From positions 3,809,121-3,873,120 of the forward strand of contig OZ007512.1 of assembly GCA_963931865.1 (NCBI GenBank): a stretch of DNA of 64,000 nucleotides, read 5' to 3'. Below, piece after piece: positions 26,751 to 39,745 of the stretch. The stretch comes from Axinella damicornis. Taxonomy: Eukaryota > Porifera > Demospongiae > Axinellida > Axinellidae. The notes under the pieces were generated by a model. The model saw nothing but the letters and a program-made list of their open reading frames with translations. It had not been told where the DNA came from and did not search any database. The stretch's first letter is position 1, and the number at the start of each line of letters is the position of its first letter. Position numbers and translations under genes: made by a program.

Positions 26751-27167
26751 GGGAGGGAGAGAGTCATGTCTGATATCCCCATGCAGGGTAGGTAGAAAGT
26801 ACACCATTGGAAAGCCCTCCTGTAGAGCTTCTTTGGAGACCAAAATCTAGTTGACAGGGGGTAGCATGATGAAGTTATGGACGGAAAACTACATGTAAAA
26901 AACATGGTATATTCCGCCTTAATGGCAACAGAATGAAGCATCAAAGCCTGCTGCCCAGAGCAATAGGTTCAGTTCCTGGTCCAGCAATGTAGGCCCATTC
27001 TTATTGTACCATGAATGCAAGCACAGCTCCAAAATCTGCTACCAGGCATCTGTCCAGTAACCGTACCCATAAGCTGATGATGCATCCAAATTTGTACTAA
27101 GTCCCCCTATCATGCATTCCATGTGCTCTAAAAGACAAGAAAGAATTTTTTGACTGATGGCCTGTCA

Positions 27168-27328
27168 TACTCCCACCTCTTGTAAAAGCAAAGAAACTAG
27201 TGGCAAATGCCATTAACCATCCTCAGTCCCATCCCATCCCTATGGTTTAGGGATGGGATGGGACTGAGGATGGGTAATGGCATTTCCCCTTGTTTCTTTG
27301 CTTTTACAAGAGGTGGAGTATGACAGGC
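27168..27328. mobile_element. Foldback element, about 70-bp arms
   Basis: TACTCCCACCTCTTGTAAAA...CATCCTCAGTCCCATCCCAT pairs with its complement on the right (GATGGGATGGGACTGAGG...CTTTTACAAGAGGTGGAGTA) around a loop of about 10 bases. Non-coding. 26750-27167 and 27330-27850 hold nothing recognisable. Confidence 0.8.
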
Positions 27329-27888
27329 CATCAGTAAATCTCTTCTAGTTATTTGGAGAAATTTAATTACTTTCTTGCATGCACAACAGTATGTAGCAGC
27401 ATCTTGGGTACCACACATGGCAGGCTTCTGCAGGCTAAACAGGATGTGCAACCTTGCATGCTACTAGCAATTCACAGACTTAACCTCTTGGTCTATAATT
27501 ATTATAGCATCATCTCAGTGGGGGCGGGTTGTCAATAGTCACAGTTATAGGCCAGCATAATTATCTACAATGTACAACGCAATGAGCCCCACCCATAATT
27601 ATACGGTACTACCATAGTTTCTCATTATAGGAGCACATTCACTGTTAGGCGCAGGTTCAACTCTCGTCCCAGCTACTCTTTTTTAAGCGCTGAAGTCTTC
27701 TCCTGAAAACTCTGCAGTAATTTCCTACAATGAAACAAACTTCCTATTTGGGGAATGTCATTGAAAGGTAATTGTATCTCGCTTATACGTAGGTGCATAT
27801 TTCCTTCCTGTGGAGATATAGTCGCATGTGCCTAATAACAAGCGAGTACAGTACAGCCTGAGATATGTTACTGGCAATGTCAACTTAC

Positions 27889-28005
27889 AGACGATGGATC
27901 TTCTTCTCACTGACATTACACAAGCACCTGACTAGGGGTCAGGACCCTTAAGCTTCCTCCCCCTCCTCCCTCGGCCTCGAGCTCCAAACCCACCACCACG
28001 CCCAC
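27889..28005 (-). pseudogene. Gly-rich exon-like relic, copy 1
   Basis: Flanked by TTTCCACAG|GTGGGC and GTCT|GTAAGT. Reads GRGGGFGARGRGRRGRKLKG, then PDP and a stop in one frame. One of six copies. Confidence 0.35.
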
Positions 28006-28169
28006 CTGTGGAAACAACACATGCCAGACCAATTCACATACTTAACCTCAGGTGGGAGGGGTTGGGTTGCCAGTTATAAACCAGCATAGGTACAATGCAT
28101 TGAGGTCCACCCATCCACTATAGCCTGAGATATGTTACTGGCAATGTCATCACAGAAATGTCAACTTAC

Positions 28170-28244
28170 AGATGCCAGGTTCTTCTTCTCACTGACTCTC
28201 ATTGCTCCCCTCCAAACCCACCACCGAAGTCACTCCACGCCCAC
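28170..28244 (-). pseudogene. Gly-rich exon-like relic, copy 2
   Basis: Same acceptor (TTTCCACAG) and donor (ATCT|GTAAGT) as copy 1, but the interior is shortened and the frame shifted. Confidence 0.35.
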
Positions 28245-28490
28245 CTGTGGAAACAACACATGCCAGACCAATTCACATACTTAACCCCAGGTGGGAGGGG
28301 TGGGGTTGCCAGTTATAAACCAGTATAGTACAACAATGCATTGAGGTCCACCCATCCACTATAGCCTGAGATATGTTACTGGCAATGTCATTAAACAGAG
28401 AAAGGTCAACAATGGAATGAGCCCCACCCATACACTACAGGATGAGATGTTACTGCCAATCTCATTACAGAAAATTTCATGTGGACTTAC

Positions 28491-28576
28491 AGATGTTAGG
28501 TTCTTCTTCTCACTGACTGAGATCCACTCTCGTTGCTCCCCTCCACACCCACCACCAAAGCCACTACCATGCCCAC
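28491..28576 (-). pseudogene. Gly-rich exon-like relic, copy 3 (best preserved)
   Basis: 86 bases between CCACAG and ATCT|GTAAGT, open through GHGSGFGGGCGGEQREWISV, then SEKKNLTS. Other copies are at 27889, 28170, 33722, 50715 and 63153. The repeated splice signals suggest duplication of an exon with its intron edges. Function unknown. Confidence 0.4.
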
Positions 28577-29723
<1,147 letters not shown>

Positions 29724-29804
29724 GTATGGAAAGGAAATTGTGGTCAGAAATGTTTCACCTGCTAACTACCCACAGCAGTTCCAGAGCCCATTTCATACCC
29801 TAAC

Positions 29805-30060
29805 TTCAGCTATTGGACCACACCCATCAATTAACAAACATTCAATCAAGGCTCTCTGGAAGCCCACAAAAGTGTGCCAAATATGGAAACCCCATGCAGT
29901 GCCAATAAAGGCATTCCTACAGCCGAGCCCCAGACATGGCCATGCTGCTAGCACCCTTCGGGTGCACCCACCCACCTCCACCCGTCCCACCCTCACACAA
30001 GGACATTGTCGGAAGTGACATAATCACTCATAATGAAGTTGAAAGTCTCATGAAGTCATA
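29805..30060. mobile_element. Dispersed repeat R1 copy
   Basis: ATTAACAAACATTCAATCAA...ACCCTTCGGGTGCACCCACC...AAGTGACATAATCACTCATA. No ORF. Confidence 0.65.
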
Positions 30061-30231
30061 TATCATTGTGTGTGTGTGTGTGTCATATCACACATGCATC
30101 TACACATGCAAAACTGCATCATAGCTCAGTCTTGGTGTGTAGCTATCCCAGCCTCAAATTCATTAGTGACAGTGTGTCAGAATTCATAGCCTAGTGGCAT
30201 GTTAGTAATACCTTATTTGGAAGTACTGGAA

Positions 30232-30460
30232 TCTCCTGATTGTAGTGAATTCTGTTATATAGCTAGCTAGAGGTGATTCTACCAGTGAACTGTTGGTCTT
30301 GAACTTGGGTGCAATAGACAGTGAAACCTCACTGCAGTGTCAGGTGAGGTACTGAACTGAGTGTGCATACTGAAATAGCAGTTTGCAGCCACTTCTGCCA
30401 GTACTGATACTAGAATATGGGACATTGAGTGGGGTCAGTTAGTGGGCGTGTCTAGCTCTA
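30232..30460 (+). promoter_or_regulatory. Conserved 5' flank block of K3
   Basis: Closest to the K1 block at 15921 (CTACCAGTGAACTGTTGGTC, TCACTGCAGTGTCAGGTGAG, ACATTGAGTGGGGTCAGTTA). It lies about 160 bases before the K3 start. Confidence 0.5.
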
Positions 30461-30619
30461 CAGTAGGACATTCTGCTATCATCTCAACGATAGCAAGCTG
30501 CCTCACTAGTATAACGTAAGGTAGGAAAAGGGTTGTCAGTTGAACTTAAGGTAGGAGGTAGAAGAAAGGGTTGTCAGTACGTTGTCCTCTGTCTCTGTGT
30601 CCAGGTATCGACTGTGACG

Positions 30620-32879
30620 ATGGCACAACCACAGGGCCACTTTGGCTATCAGATCGTCCGAATCATCAAAACATCCTCCCTCGGCATCGGATCATATGGA
30701 GCCGTCTACAGAGCTCTGTGCGATGAGCTACCATGTGCTGCTAAGATTGTCCACCCAACACTATTTGAGACGAATGACCCAGGTACACGAAAGATAATGG
30801 AGCGATTCGAGCAAGAGTGCCAATTCCTGAGTGGTGTCAGACACCGCCACATCGTGCAGTACTTGGGGGTGAGTAGGGATCCCGAGTCTGGGCTGCCTGT
30901 GCTACTCATGGAACTCATGGATAGTAGTCTGACCCAATTCCTGGAGCAATCCGAGGAACCACTCCCTTTCCACATCCAAGTAGATATTTGTCACGGTATA
31001 GCCCTGGCCCTCGCCTACCTCCATTCGAACCGTATCGCACACCGCGACCTCTCCAGCAACAATGTGTTGCTGATTGGTCCTGGAAACAGAGCCAAGGTCA
31101 CGGATTTTGGAATGTCAAAGCTAGCTGATGCAAACCCTCGAATGACACCAATGACCATGTGCCCGGGCACACTGGCATACATGCCACCAGAAGCTCTGTA
31201 TGATGCACCAGTTTACACTAACAAGCTCGACTGCTTCTCCTTTGGTGTACTGGACATTCAGATTCTCACTAGGCAGTTTCCCAATCCCAGTCCACACTGT
31301 AAAATTATGGAAATTGACGACCCGCGATTCCCCACTGGACAAGTCAAAGTGCCTGTTCCTGAGGTTGAACGTCGTCGATCACACATTAACCTGGTCAACC
31401 CAGCCCACCCCCTGCTGCCAGTTGCCCTCGACTCTCTGAAGGACAGAGACAGAGAAAGGCCCTCAGCTCAGGAGCTCTGCAATCGTCTAGCTGCTCTGAA
31501 AGACACCCCACAGTATGGTGAAAGTGTGCAGCAAGGACAAAGAGCCACAACTGATGGAGAACGTGTGCGAATCAGAGAACTGCAAGCAGAAGCCCAAGAA
31601 AAACAAAGAGAACTTCAAGAGAAAGATCGTACAATTGCCAACAAGGAAAGACAACTGCAAGAGAATGATCGTACAATCGCCACCAAGGAAAGACAACTTC
31701 AAGAGAAAGACCGTACAATTGCCACCAACAAAAGGCAACTACAAGAGAAAGACCGTACAATTGCCACCAGGGAAAGGCAACTCCGACAGCTAAACCAACA
31801 GCTGGAAGCAAACGAGCAAGTAACCGCAGACTTCCAACACAAACATCTGGATAGCGACAAACAAATTCACGACCTTCAGCAACATCTTGTGGCAAAGGAC
31901 TGGGAATTCAGGGAGCTGCAGCAGCAGACCTACGATCAGCCAACAACGAAACCCCAAGTCAGAGGTCAGAGTGCAAGAACGGGACCACTCCATTTACACT
32001 GGAGGAAGTGTGGGAGAGCTCCAGGTACAATGTCAAGACTATCGTGTGGTGGATGGTAACATGGCTTACTTTAGTAGTTACAATTCCAATGATGTGTACT
32101 CCTATGACTCTGAAAAACAGATGTGGTCCTCCCTCCCTCAGAGTCCTCACAGACATTCCAGCCTAGCAGTAGTCAGTGGTCTCCTGACTGCCATTGGGGG
32201 ACTGCTGGTTACAAACCAACTCTTCAGTTTGGCTGGTGAGGGGAAGTGAGTGGAGCGCTTCCCACCCATGCCAACCAAACGTTATGCCACTGCAGCTGTG
32301 TGCAGTGGAAAGTCCCTGGTCGTGGCAGGAGGACGTGGAAGGGACTTCAAACCACTGCACACAGTAGAAGTGATGGGCATGGAGACTCTACAGTGGTCCA
32401 CTGCCAGCAGTCTGCCTTTTGCACTCAGATATGCTTCAGCAACAATCTGCCAAGACCGCATCTACTTGCTGACCGGGTATAATAACACAGTGCTTGCTTG
32501 TTCCATGGCTGACCTCCTGCAGTCTTGTCGACCTCAGTCACTAGGAGCAAGGTTGGAGACCTCGACTCTGCAAGAAGTCTGGCACCGAGTCGCCGATCTT
32601 CCAGTTCGCGCATCCAGCTGTGCCACCCTCTGTGGACAGCTGCTAGCAGTTGGTGGGAGCGATGACAGCTTTGAAGACTACGCTACTGCCATTCACCAGT
32701 ACAACCCAGCAACCAACTTCTGGGAGGTCATCAGCCACATGCCCACCGCACGATATGACACTCTAGTAGCAGTCATCCCTGGCAATAAACTGATGGTGGT
32801 GGGAGGCTACACACGCAAGTCAGGTGACATGGTTGGTACTAGGGCTGATATGGTGGAACTTGCTACCCTTCAAGAATAG
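30620..32879 (+). pseudogene. K3: kinase-coiled coil-kelch pseudogene
   Basis: From MAQPQGHFGY the kinase domain (GIGSYG, CAAK, AHRDLSSNN, DFG, MPPE) and four 14-residue coiled-coil units are open. At about 32043-32050 a 2-base deletion (TCGTGTGG versus TCATGTGTGG in the other copies) shifts the frame, and translation stops at 32057-32059. The kelch part continues in the next frame but meets a second lesion, TGG to TGA, at 32247-32249, after which the frame is open to 32879. The gene span is 2 bases short of a multiple of three, as expected. A kinase plus coiled-coil product of about 479 residues could still be made. The kinase C-lobe (YTNKLDCFSFGVLDIQ, NPSPHCKIM) matches K5, not K1/K2/K4. 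Confidence 0.85.
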
Positions 32880-33107
32880 ACTCTACTTTAATGTATACTA
32901 TTTTCTACAACTGTTCATTCTATATCAATTAAGACTTTAAGCACATGGCTGTGAGTTGGGTGGTCAGGGGACGTACAGGTTGTGATACGTCAGAGTAAGG
33001 CACTGTACTGTGCTCGTGCAGATGCATGCAGTGAGGAGCAAGAACTCACGATACTGCTGGAGGGGAGAGAGCTGTTGTGCTAACGTAATGCAACGCGGAA
33101 GTTATAC

Positions 33108-33661
33108 GTATGTTAAAGAAATCAATATGTACTCCTTTTGCTGTGAGTACTGTGTGGTACACATCTTTAAAATTGATGCCGCGGTTTGGAAACCTTTCCG
33201 TTGCTGGTCCGTTACAAGCACAGCTCTGGAAGACCTAAACGACGCTCTGGACGATTCGTAAGCGAAGCTGCACCATTTTTGGAGAAATTTATGTACGTTC
33301 AATGGCAATGGCAGAAATTGATTCTCGCAAGAAGCCTTCTGGTTTTCGGAAGAAGCCTCTCCTGGTTTGCAGCAAAGCAACACCACAAACGAATGTTGGA
33401 AAATTAAGCGTTCCTAATCTCGGCATCAGATTTAAAGACACGTACCGTACATCACGGAGAAAATTCGACGATGACGGTGCCCGTCCAGTCCCACATCTAC
33501 AGCTAATTTCTCCTGTGGTGCACTGGAACAGACACACCCACTACTGGTCCTTAATTGATGTGGGTGGGGCAACCACGCCTACTTCACCACAAAGTGACAT
33601 GCATGCTACCACATTGGTCGTCCCATTCACCAGAGCATACGTAAAATGTACGATGTATTGA
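33108..33661 (+). other. Conserved open frames in the K3 3' flank, coding uncertain
   Basis: 33302-33661 is open from MAMAEIDSRKKPSGFRKKPL through GIRFKDTYRTSRRKFDDDGA to a stop (119 codons). The K5 flank copy (62494 onward) keeps the first 50 codons and the same tail but is split by an extra roughly 235-base insert at about 62646-62880. A second open stretch (to 33261) ends LEDLNDALDDS. Minus-strand frames are also open, and I found no family match, so I do not call a gene. Confidence 0.3.
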
Positions 33662-33721
33662 GCCCTACCATATAATGCAGGCTGAGATTTGCTACAGGCA
33701 AACAGAGAAATGTCAACTTAC

Positions 33722-33831
33722 AGATTCTTCTTCTCACTCACTGAGATCCACTCTCATTGCACAGCACCTGACTAGGGGTTAGGATCCTCCCTCCCCCTCC
33801 TCCCGCCACACCCACCACCAGTCACCATCAC
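33722..33831 (-). pseudogene. Gly-rich exon-like relic, copy 4
   Basis: Bounded by TTTCCACAG|GTGATGG and AATCT|GTAAGT. The frame is degraded. Confidence 0.3.
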
Positions 33832-34356
33832 CTGTGGAAAGGCAATGCATCAACTCGTGCCAGACCAACACATACCCCCAGAGTGTTCATAATGAGATTA
33901 ATTTCAGAAGCACTGTGAAGCCTTGCCAAGTCAAGTAGAGTAAACCACTGAAATTCGGCCACCATGAATATTCGGACGGCTGCAAGGGCAAATGAAAGCA
34001 GCAGACCAGCTCATTCCTTCACTGATAGGTAGCCAGGCCCCCGCCACTCCTGCACCAGATTATCACCGACTTGCACAAATAGCTCTTGCCGGCACAAATC
34101 TGTAAAACAGAGTCCGAAAATTGTCTATCTTTGGCCTTTAGCACCGATCATCAGACGGTACTGAATGAAAAATCAACAAAGGGGGTTACTGGGGATCAAA
34201 GTCGGTTGGTATGAAGTGCAGACCCTTGTAGACCAGACTACTGAGAACGGCTCTCTGTGACCTCGTCGTTCTCCTGGTATAGCTATCAATAGTCGGACGT
34301 GCATTTCATAAAAATATTGTCTAAGTCTTAGTTATGCCGCCTTTGGCGATTCATGT

Positions 34357-34546
34357 TTTCAGCATTAGCCTCTTTCCTATAGCGGCCTTTGCAAATATCG
34401 ATCGCGGACGTGCGTGGAGGAATTAGTTACGTAAGTGAACGTCATCACTAATACTTCCGCGCACGTCCGCGATCCGTGTTTGAAGAACTGAGGCCGCTAG
34501 GAGAACAGGAGGTGGTGAAGCTGCTAGAACGAGGCTAATGCAGAAA
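34357..34546. mobile_element. Inverted-repeat element with TAGCC termini
   Basis: Outer TTTTCAGCATTAGCCTC pairs with GAGGCTAATGCAGAAA, and inner TCGATCGCGGACGTGCGTGG pairs with GCGCACGTCCGCGATC. An almost identical copy is at 63793-63981 as part of the duplicated K3/K5 flank. No ORF. Confidence 0.7.
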
Positions 34547-34994
34547 CGATGGACCATATTGATAATTGATTATTGATCGATCAATCCAATTAACCTGCAA
34601 ATGGTCTTATGTATGACAAGGGAATATTCAAGTCTAGAATAGGGGTAGATATACCAGCTTACAACAAACAGTTTTCACAGAGACAACCGGTTTTCACAGA
34701 TAGCTACGTGTAAACTCCACTATCCCCTCCCTCGGCGCCAAATAATTTATGATGAACTCTAATTGTATCATCTTCGCAGGATCAGACCTGCCAACACTCT
34801 CACTCTCTACCCTTGCCTACCAGATCATTACAGATCACCTCCGCTACTGTCTCCTTCACCGACAACTTTCCTCCGACCTCGACGTGTTCTGTACACGACA
34901 TCAGCAGCAGCTAGAGTACACAACCTCGTTCCCAGACTCCATTCCATTCCCCAGCTGGTGTGGGAGTCTGACTATCTATCAGCAAGAAGGAGGG

Positions 34995-35095
34995 AGGGGC
35001 TGGCCTGGAGCAGAAGTGTAATGAGCCTACTCTGCAGCATGAGCTCGCAGTCACTTCAAAAGTGGACAGACTAAAACTAATCAAAGTTATCTAAG
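34995..35095 (+). pseudogene. SAM-domain relic related to the GAREM-like SAM exon
   Basis: KCNEPTLQHELAVTSKVDRL, then KLIKVI and a stop, aligns with CDEPTLQHELRMDSKVDRIR of the exon at 12732. Upstream the frame is broken (GLAWSRS region) and the N-terminal SAM helices are missing. 34560-34990 contains a TCGTTCCCAGACTCC MITE-like remnant but nothing else I can name. Confidence 0.6.
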
Positions 35096-35682
35096 GTACA
35101 CTCCTTGTGTATTCTTGAGGGAGATGATTAGCTATAATAATTACAGATTCCTCAAGGATTGTAGCAATCTGATGAGGAGGATGAATTGTATGAGGAGGTG
35201 GAGGATACACGGAGACAACATAGTCAGTTTACTACATGGTATTGCCTCTTTTGTCCCAACCAATCAGCAGAGTTCAAAGTTCACATAATTTAATATTCAT
35301 GAAAGGAATCACCTCATGTACGATCCCGCCTTTTTTGGAATGCGAAGGAACGCAGTAAAAGGAGTAATCAACAGTTATCAACATTCATGTTATCAACAGC
35401 TGAGAAAAAGACAAATGGCAGCCTTCTCATCACTGGACAATATTATTGTCAGACAATGCAAGGATTACTCGATGGTCAGTTTGATGGCCTTAGGATGATC
35501 CTTTGGCTGGCCTTGATCTAAAAGCATAGGAAGTCGACTGAAGTACAGTTAGCTGTGGTGTCCCATTGGGACCTTCCCCACAATTCTTGTTAGAAGTTTA
35601 TACTTGCCAATTGATGTGTACATAGTGATGGTGTGGTAATAGTACCACCGAGATGGGAAAAGGGTCAGGGTGGGAAACTGAC

Positions 35683-35822
35683 TATGTTGTCTCCGTGTAT
35701 CCTCCACCTCCTCATACAATTCATCCTCCTCATCAGATTGCTACAATCCTTGAGGAATCTGTAATTGTATTTCGGAGGCTCCGGATACACTACAACAACA
35801 TAGTCAGTTTACTACATGGTAT
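35683..35822. repeat. Internal complementary region of the DIRS element
   Basis: 35683-35770 is complementary to 35140-35235, and 35757-35822 is complementary to 40135-40191. The junction GAATCTGTAATTGTATTTCG reproduces the joined outer ends, as in DIRS1-like elements. Confidence 0.85.
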
Positions 35823-36060
35823 CGTTCAAAGCCCACCACTGTTGTCTGGAGGATTGCTGCTTCATCAGCACTCCACGACCAAACTGCCTGAGTCTGTTGT
35901 CTATGAAGAATCTGCAGGTATATAGAGCTCCAACAGTCATCCTTCATGATATCTGCAGCTGAACGTCCAGTGAATCTTGCACGAGTAGAATGTGCCAAGG
36001 TCTTGGTGTCATGGTCAATGCCTGCTGAACCCTCCTCAGCCAGTGGCCTATGGTAGCTGT
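35804..36060 (-). pseudogene. Tyrosine recombinase C-terminal remnant
   Basis: Frame-shifted pieces read TIGHWLRRVQQ, then AHSTRARFTGRSAADIMKDD, then CWSSIYL. The H-x-x-R of the recombinase catalytic site (AHSTR) is at about 35981-35997, followed by the usual GRSAADIMK...W helix region. More of the recombinase (KFLHKQFKTAGKQYRTV) is visible near 36700. Confidence 0.75.
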
Positions 36061-36230
36061 TTCAGCTGACTTGCGGACTGATAAAGAGTGTTCCCAAGTT
36101 TCGACCACAGTCCCTCCAATCGGTTCTCATAGAATCGTGCAGGGCTTGTGCAATGGAGAGAGCTTTGGGTCCTCTGGTAAAAAAACAGGCCTCCACTGGA
36201 GGTCCCTTCCTTTTGATCCTTTTTTTTTTT

Positions 36231-36267
<37 letters not shown>

Positions 36268-37055
36268 TTAACTATTGCATATGTCCAGTAACACCAAGTC
36301 TGGACATTTGAGTTAATATAAGTCTGGGCATAGCTATGAGCCAAGAGTTTATTCAAGTCAGATTAATGACATCAAGTCTGGGCATCTGAGCCAAGAGTTC
36401 ATTCAAGTCCGATTAATGACATCAAGTCTGGGCATCTGAGCCATGCAACTGTTTATTGAAGTCCCAACGACATCAAGTCTGGACATCTGAGCCAAGTCTG
36501 AGTTGGACAAGGTCATAAAATATAGTTACCTCGCAGGACAGCAACTTTGAATGAAACTTCATTATGTGCGCATGAGGTTCTGGATGCAAGATAAAAATCT
36601 ACAACCCATGCTGCGGGAGCTGGTGGTAAACACTTAAACACTCCCTTAAAGCGATCGAGAAACCAATAGTTACTGTCCACTTCGACTGTGTGTCACCTCA
36701 TGGAGTGTACTGTCCGGTACTGTTTCCCTGCAGTCTTAAACTGCTTGTGCAGAAACTTCAGGATCAATGCCCAGCCTGTTCAAAAATACCAGAATTACTA
36801 GAATGATTATATATGCTGACTCTGTCAACCGTCACTATGACTTATAGTGGTAACCTGGTCTGAAAGACCTACACGTACTACATGATACGATCTCCAGACA
36901 CAGGCCAGGCAGTTAGTGGAAGGTGATGACCCTCCCTTGTCAATGGGTGATTTAGGTCCTCACAATGTTTGTCACAATATCGGGATTGGAAGGTCCATCA
37001 AACCAAACCCTTGAGAAGCTTAGGAAACCAAATCTGGCCATACTGCATGGGGCTA

Positions 37056-37628
37056 TCAGGACTGCTGTCCTCTCTGAGTTTGTGCAGTCAGCACGGGATG
37101 AGGATAAATGGAGGGAACATGTATGGGTAATGGTCCTTCCATAAGATCGAGAAGGCATCTACTGTCAAGGCTGCTGGGTCTGGTCTCCAGCTGCAATACC
37201 ACATCGAAGTTGGCCCCCATCCGGAAAGGCAAACATATTGATTGAGAAGGGGCCAAACCTGTCCCCAAGCTTATAGAACTATCCCCATTAAGGGCTTCAA
37301 TCACTGCATGGAATCTGTGCTGTGTCCAGATTCCCAGTCTGTTCATACAATCCCTAGCTACTCCAGGAATTAGATGTTCTGCATGAACATACATGTCTCT
37401 TTCAAGGCACCCTAAGGATAGAAGAATGGGTACCTCCCATCTTGTCCAGGAATGCACCTGCTGAGACATTGTCCAGGTGAAAGAGGATGGAGCTCGCTTG
37501 GAGGAAAATGAGTACACAGCCAGAAAGGCAGTCAGTAACTCGATACCACTTATGCGGCGGGTCTCTCCGTGAGCTGTCCAGGGGCCTCCTGTATTCACCC
37601 CCGTCTCCAACATATATCCTGGGTGCAT
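37056..37628 (-). pseudogene. RNase H domain remnant of the DIRS element
   Basis: An open stretch reads GGPWTAHGETRRISGIELLT, then AFLAVYSFSSKRAP; SFTWTMSQQVHSWTRWEVPI; YVHAEHLIPGVARDC. The E of GIELL and the AEHLPG-like motif fit DIRS RNase H. Active-site positions look altered (WTMSQQ where MDN is usual). Confidence 0.7.
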
Positions 37629-37899
37629 ATGTGATCATTAGATCCCATCAAGTGATCTGAAGGGTCTCCCCACCACATGTGACGACTGGAGCTGTCCAGC
37701 CACCATTCCATATCTGACGGTAGCTATATTTCCATTTCCGTCTCATATGAGACTTCTCTCGAGTGCATGCTCATATACATGACTTGTCTCCAGACGGAGG
37801 AAAAATTGCCAGTTGCGCAGGTATACCATTGTCCCCATGCAGGAGGGAAGCCAGTTCCTGTATTGCCGTCTTTCCCTAAATACTCTGTCATCCTTTTCA

Positions 37900-38480
37900 C
37901 CTAGTGGTTCAAGGCATCCAGCTTATGCATCAGCAAGACAATTATCATGCTGCGGGAATTCAACAGGAAACCAAGAAATTCCAACTGCCATGTTGGAGAG
38001 ATAGGGTGCTCTAACTTCTTCATGTTGATCACAAATCCAAGAACTACCAGTAGTTTCCATCTGATATCGCTGTGGCTAAGTGTTTCCTTGCTTCCTGCAA
38101 TCTCAGCATATTATCAAGGTAGAGGATCGACTTGATTCCCAGCTCGTTGACGACACAGCTGGCTCAGTGGAGAGAGTATATGGTAAACTGCTTCAACCAA
38201 ACATGAGGATCTTGCCATGTCCGACCCTGAAATGGAATCTGTTGTCATTTTATCACTGGGTAACCTGAGCCGCCGTCTGACTCTGGGACAAGGGATGTAT
38301 CCCTCCCTGTTGTCGGACCTCTTTGCAGCCAGGTCTTGCACCTCCTTTGACAAGCCTGAGCAAAGCTCTCAGTGTCCAAGTGAATCCTTCCTGGGCTGCT
38401 GCTTTGCTGTGGGGTATGCTTCCAGGTATTGTCTCCAGCAAGGGGGTCAGTGGACTTTCTCCCCATTTCTGAAAAGGTGA
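37900..38480 (-). pseudogene. Reverse transcriptase remnant of the DIRS element
   Basis: Pieces in shifted frames: AVYHILSPLSQLCR; VNELGIKSILYLDNMLRLQE (the usual Y-L-D-D is Y-L-D-N); LGFVINMKKLEHPISPTWQL, then EFLGFLLNSRSM. In-frame stops follow YW and NH. 38480-39230 continues with degraded sequence. Confidence 0.7.
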
Positions 38481-39374
38481 GTCAATTAGCCAGCGACCCC
38501 CCTTCCTTTCTTATGGCTAATATCATTGTCCATCCAAGCTGCTTTGGCAGGAATTTTAGAGCTGATTTTAGTGATAGCCTTGGATCATGGTAAGGAGCGC
38601 TTTTAGCATATGACATCTCCCCCCCAGCAGAATTCTCCTCTGTTCTGGTCAGATTTGTTGAGTATCATGGCAAGCTCTTGCCCTACCTGAAGGTTTCTTG
38701 CATCTCTTGTGATTGCAACTGCCTTATAGAGAGGGCAGTGACTTCTCTGCCTTGGTTGCAAGGGCAGATTGAAAAATCCTCACCAAAAAATAATGGTGTC
38801 CTTAGCTAGAGTATCATCAGGTCCCCACAATGGATCCATTATCTGACAACCATATTATAGTCTGAGAATCAAGCTCTGATGTATGCCCAATCACACACAG
38901 CATGCTATAGACTAGCCCATACCTGTGATGTCGACAGGCTCTAGGCTGCAATCCCAAGTCCATCTGCCAGAGGTGCATGGAAGCTAGAACTGCCAATAGG
39001 ACCTTGGTTAGCTCAGCATCAGGATGCTTGGGTGTTCCCCCAGGAACTCTGACAATTACTTGTCCCCTTGCATGGGTGTGGCACAGGAGTCCAAATCTGG
39101 TCTAGGGCGCTCTTTAAATAGAGCAACACTCCTCTTGGAGAGGAAGCATCTTATGTGTGTGGTCAAGTGCTTCATTGCGAAGGCACTTTGACAGTACCAG
39201 GTAGCTAGCTAGCTACTGTACCTTCCTTTGATTCACCAGCGATGCTGGGTCAAGACAAGATGAGACTACTGTCAGACCCTGATCTTGGTCTAGTAGTTCC
39301 GGTTCCTCAGATGACGAATAGCCGTCTCAAGGCCTTGACAGTGGTCGTGATACTGTCATCATTGCAGCAACCAC

Positions 39375-39745
39375 CGCCTCTGGGTGTGGGTCCGCCTTTG
39401 GAGGCTGTCGACCCTAGGCTGGTGGCGGGTCCGCCTTGAGAGGCTGTCAACCCTTGCTGAGCCCAGTCACAGTGGGTCCGCCTTGCGAGGCTGTCGACCC
39501 TTGCAGGGTGCGGGTCCGCCTTGGGAGGCTGTCAACCCTTCCTGGGTGTGGGTCCGCCTTGGGAGGCTGTCGACCCTTGCTGAGCCCAGTCACGGTGGGT
39601 CCGCCTTGCGGGGCTGTCGACCCTTGCAGGGTGCGGGTCCGCCTTGGGAGGCTGTCGACCCTTCCTGGGTGTGGGTCTGCCTTGGGAGGCTGTCGACCCT
39701 TCATTGCGGCTGGCGGGCCCGCCTTGGGAGGCTGTCGACCCTTCC
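39375..39745. repeat. GGGTCCGCCTTGGGAGGCTGTCGACCCTT minisatellite
   Basis: About nine units with two larger periods of roughly 120 bases, on the 5' (gag-side) part of the DIRS element. On the minus strand it would encode Pro/Arg-rich repeats. Confidence 0.85.
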
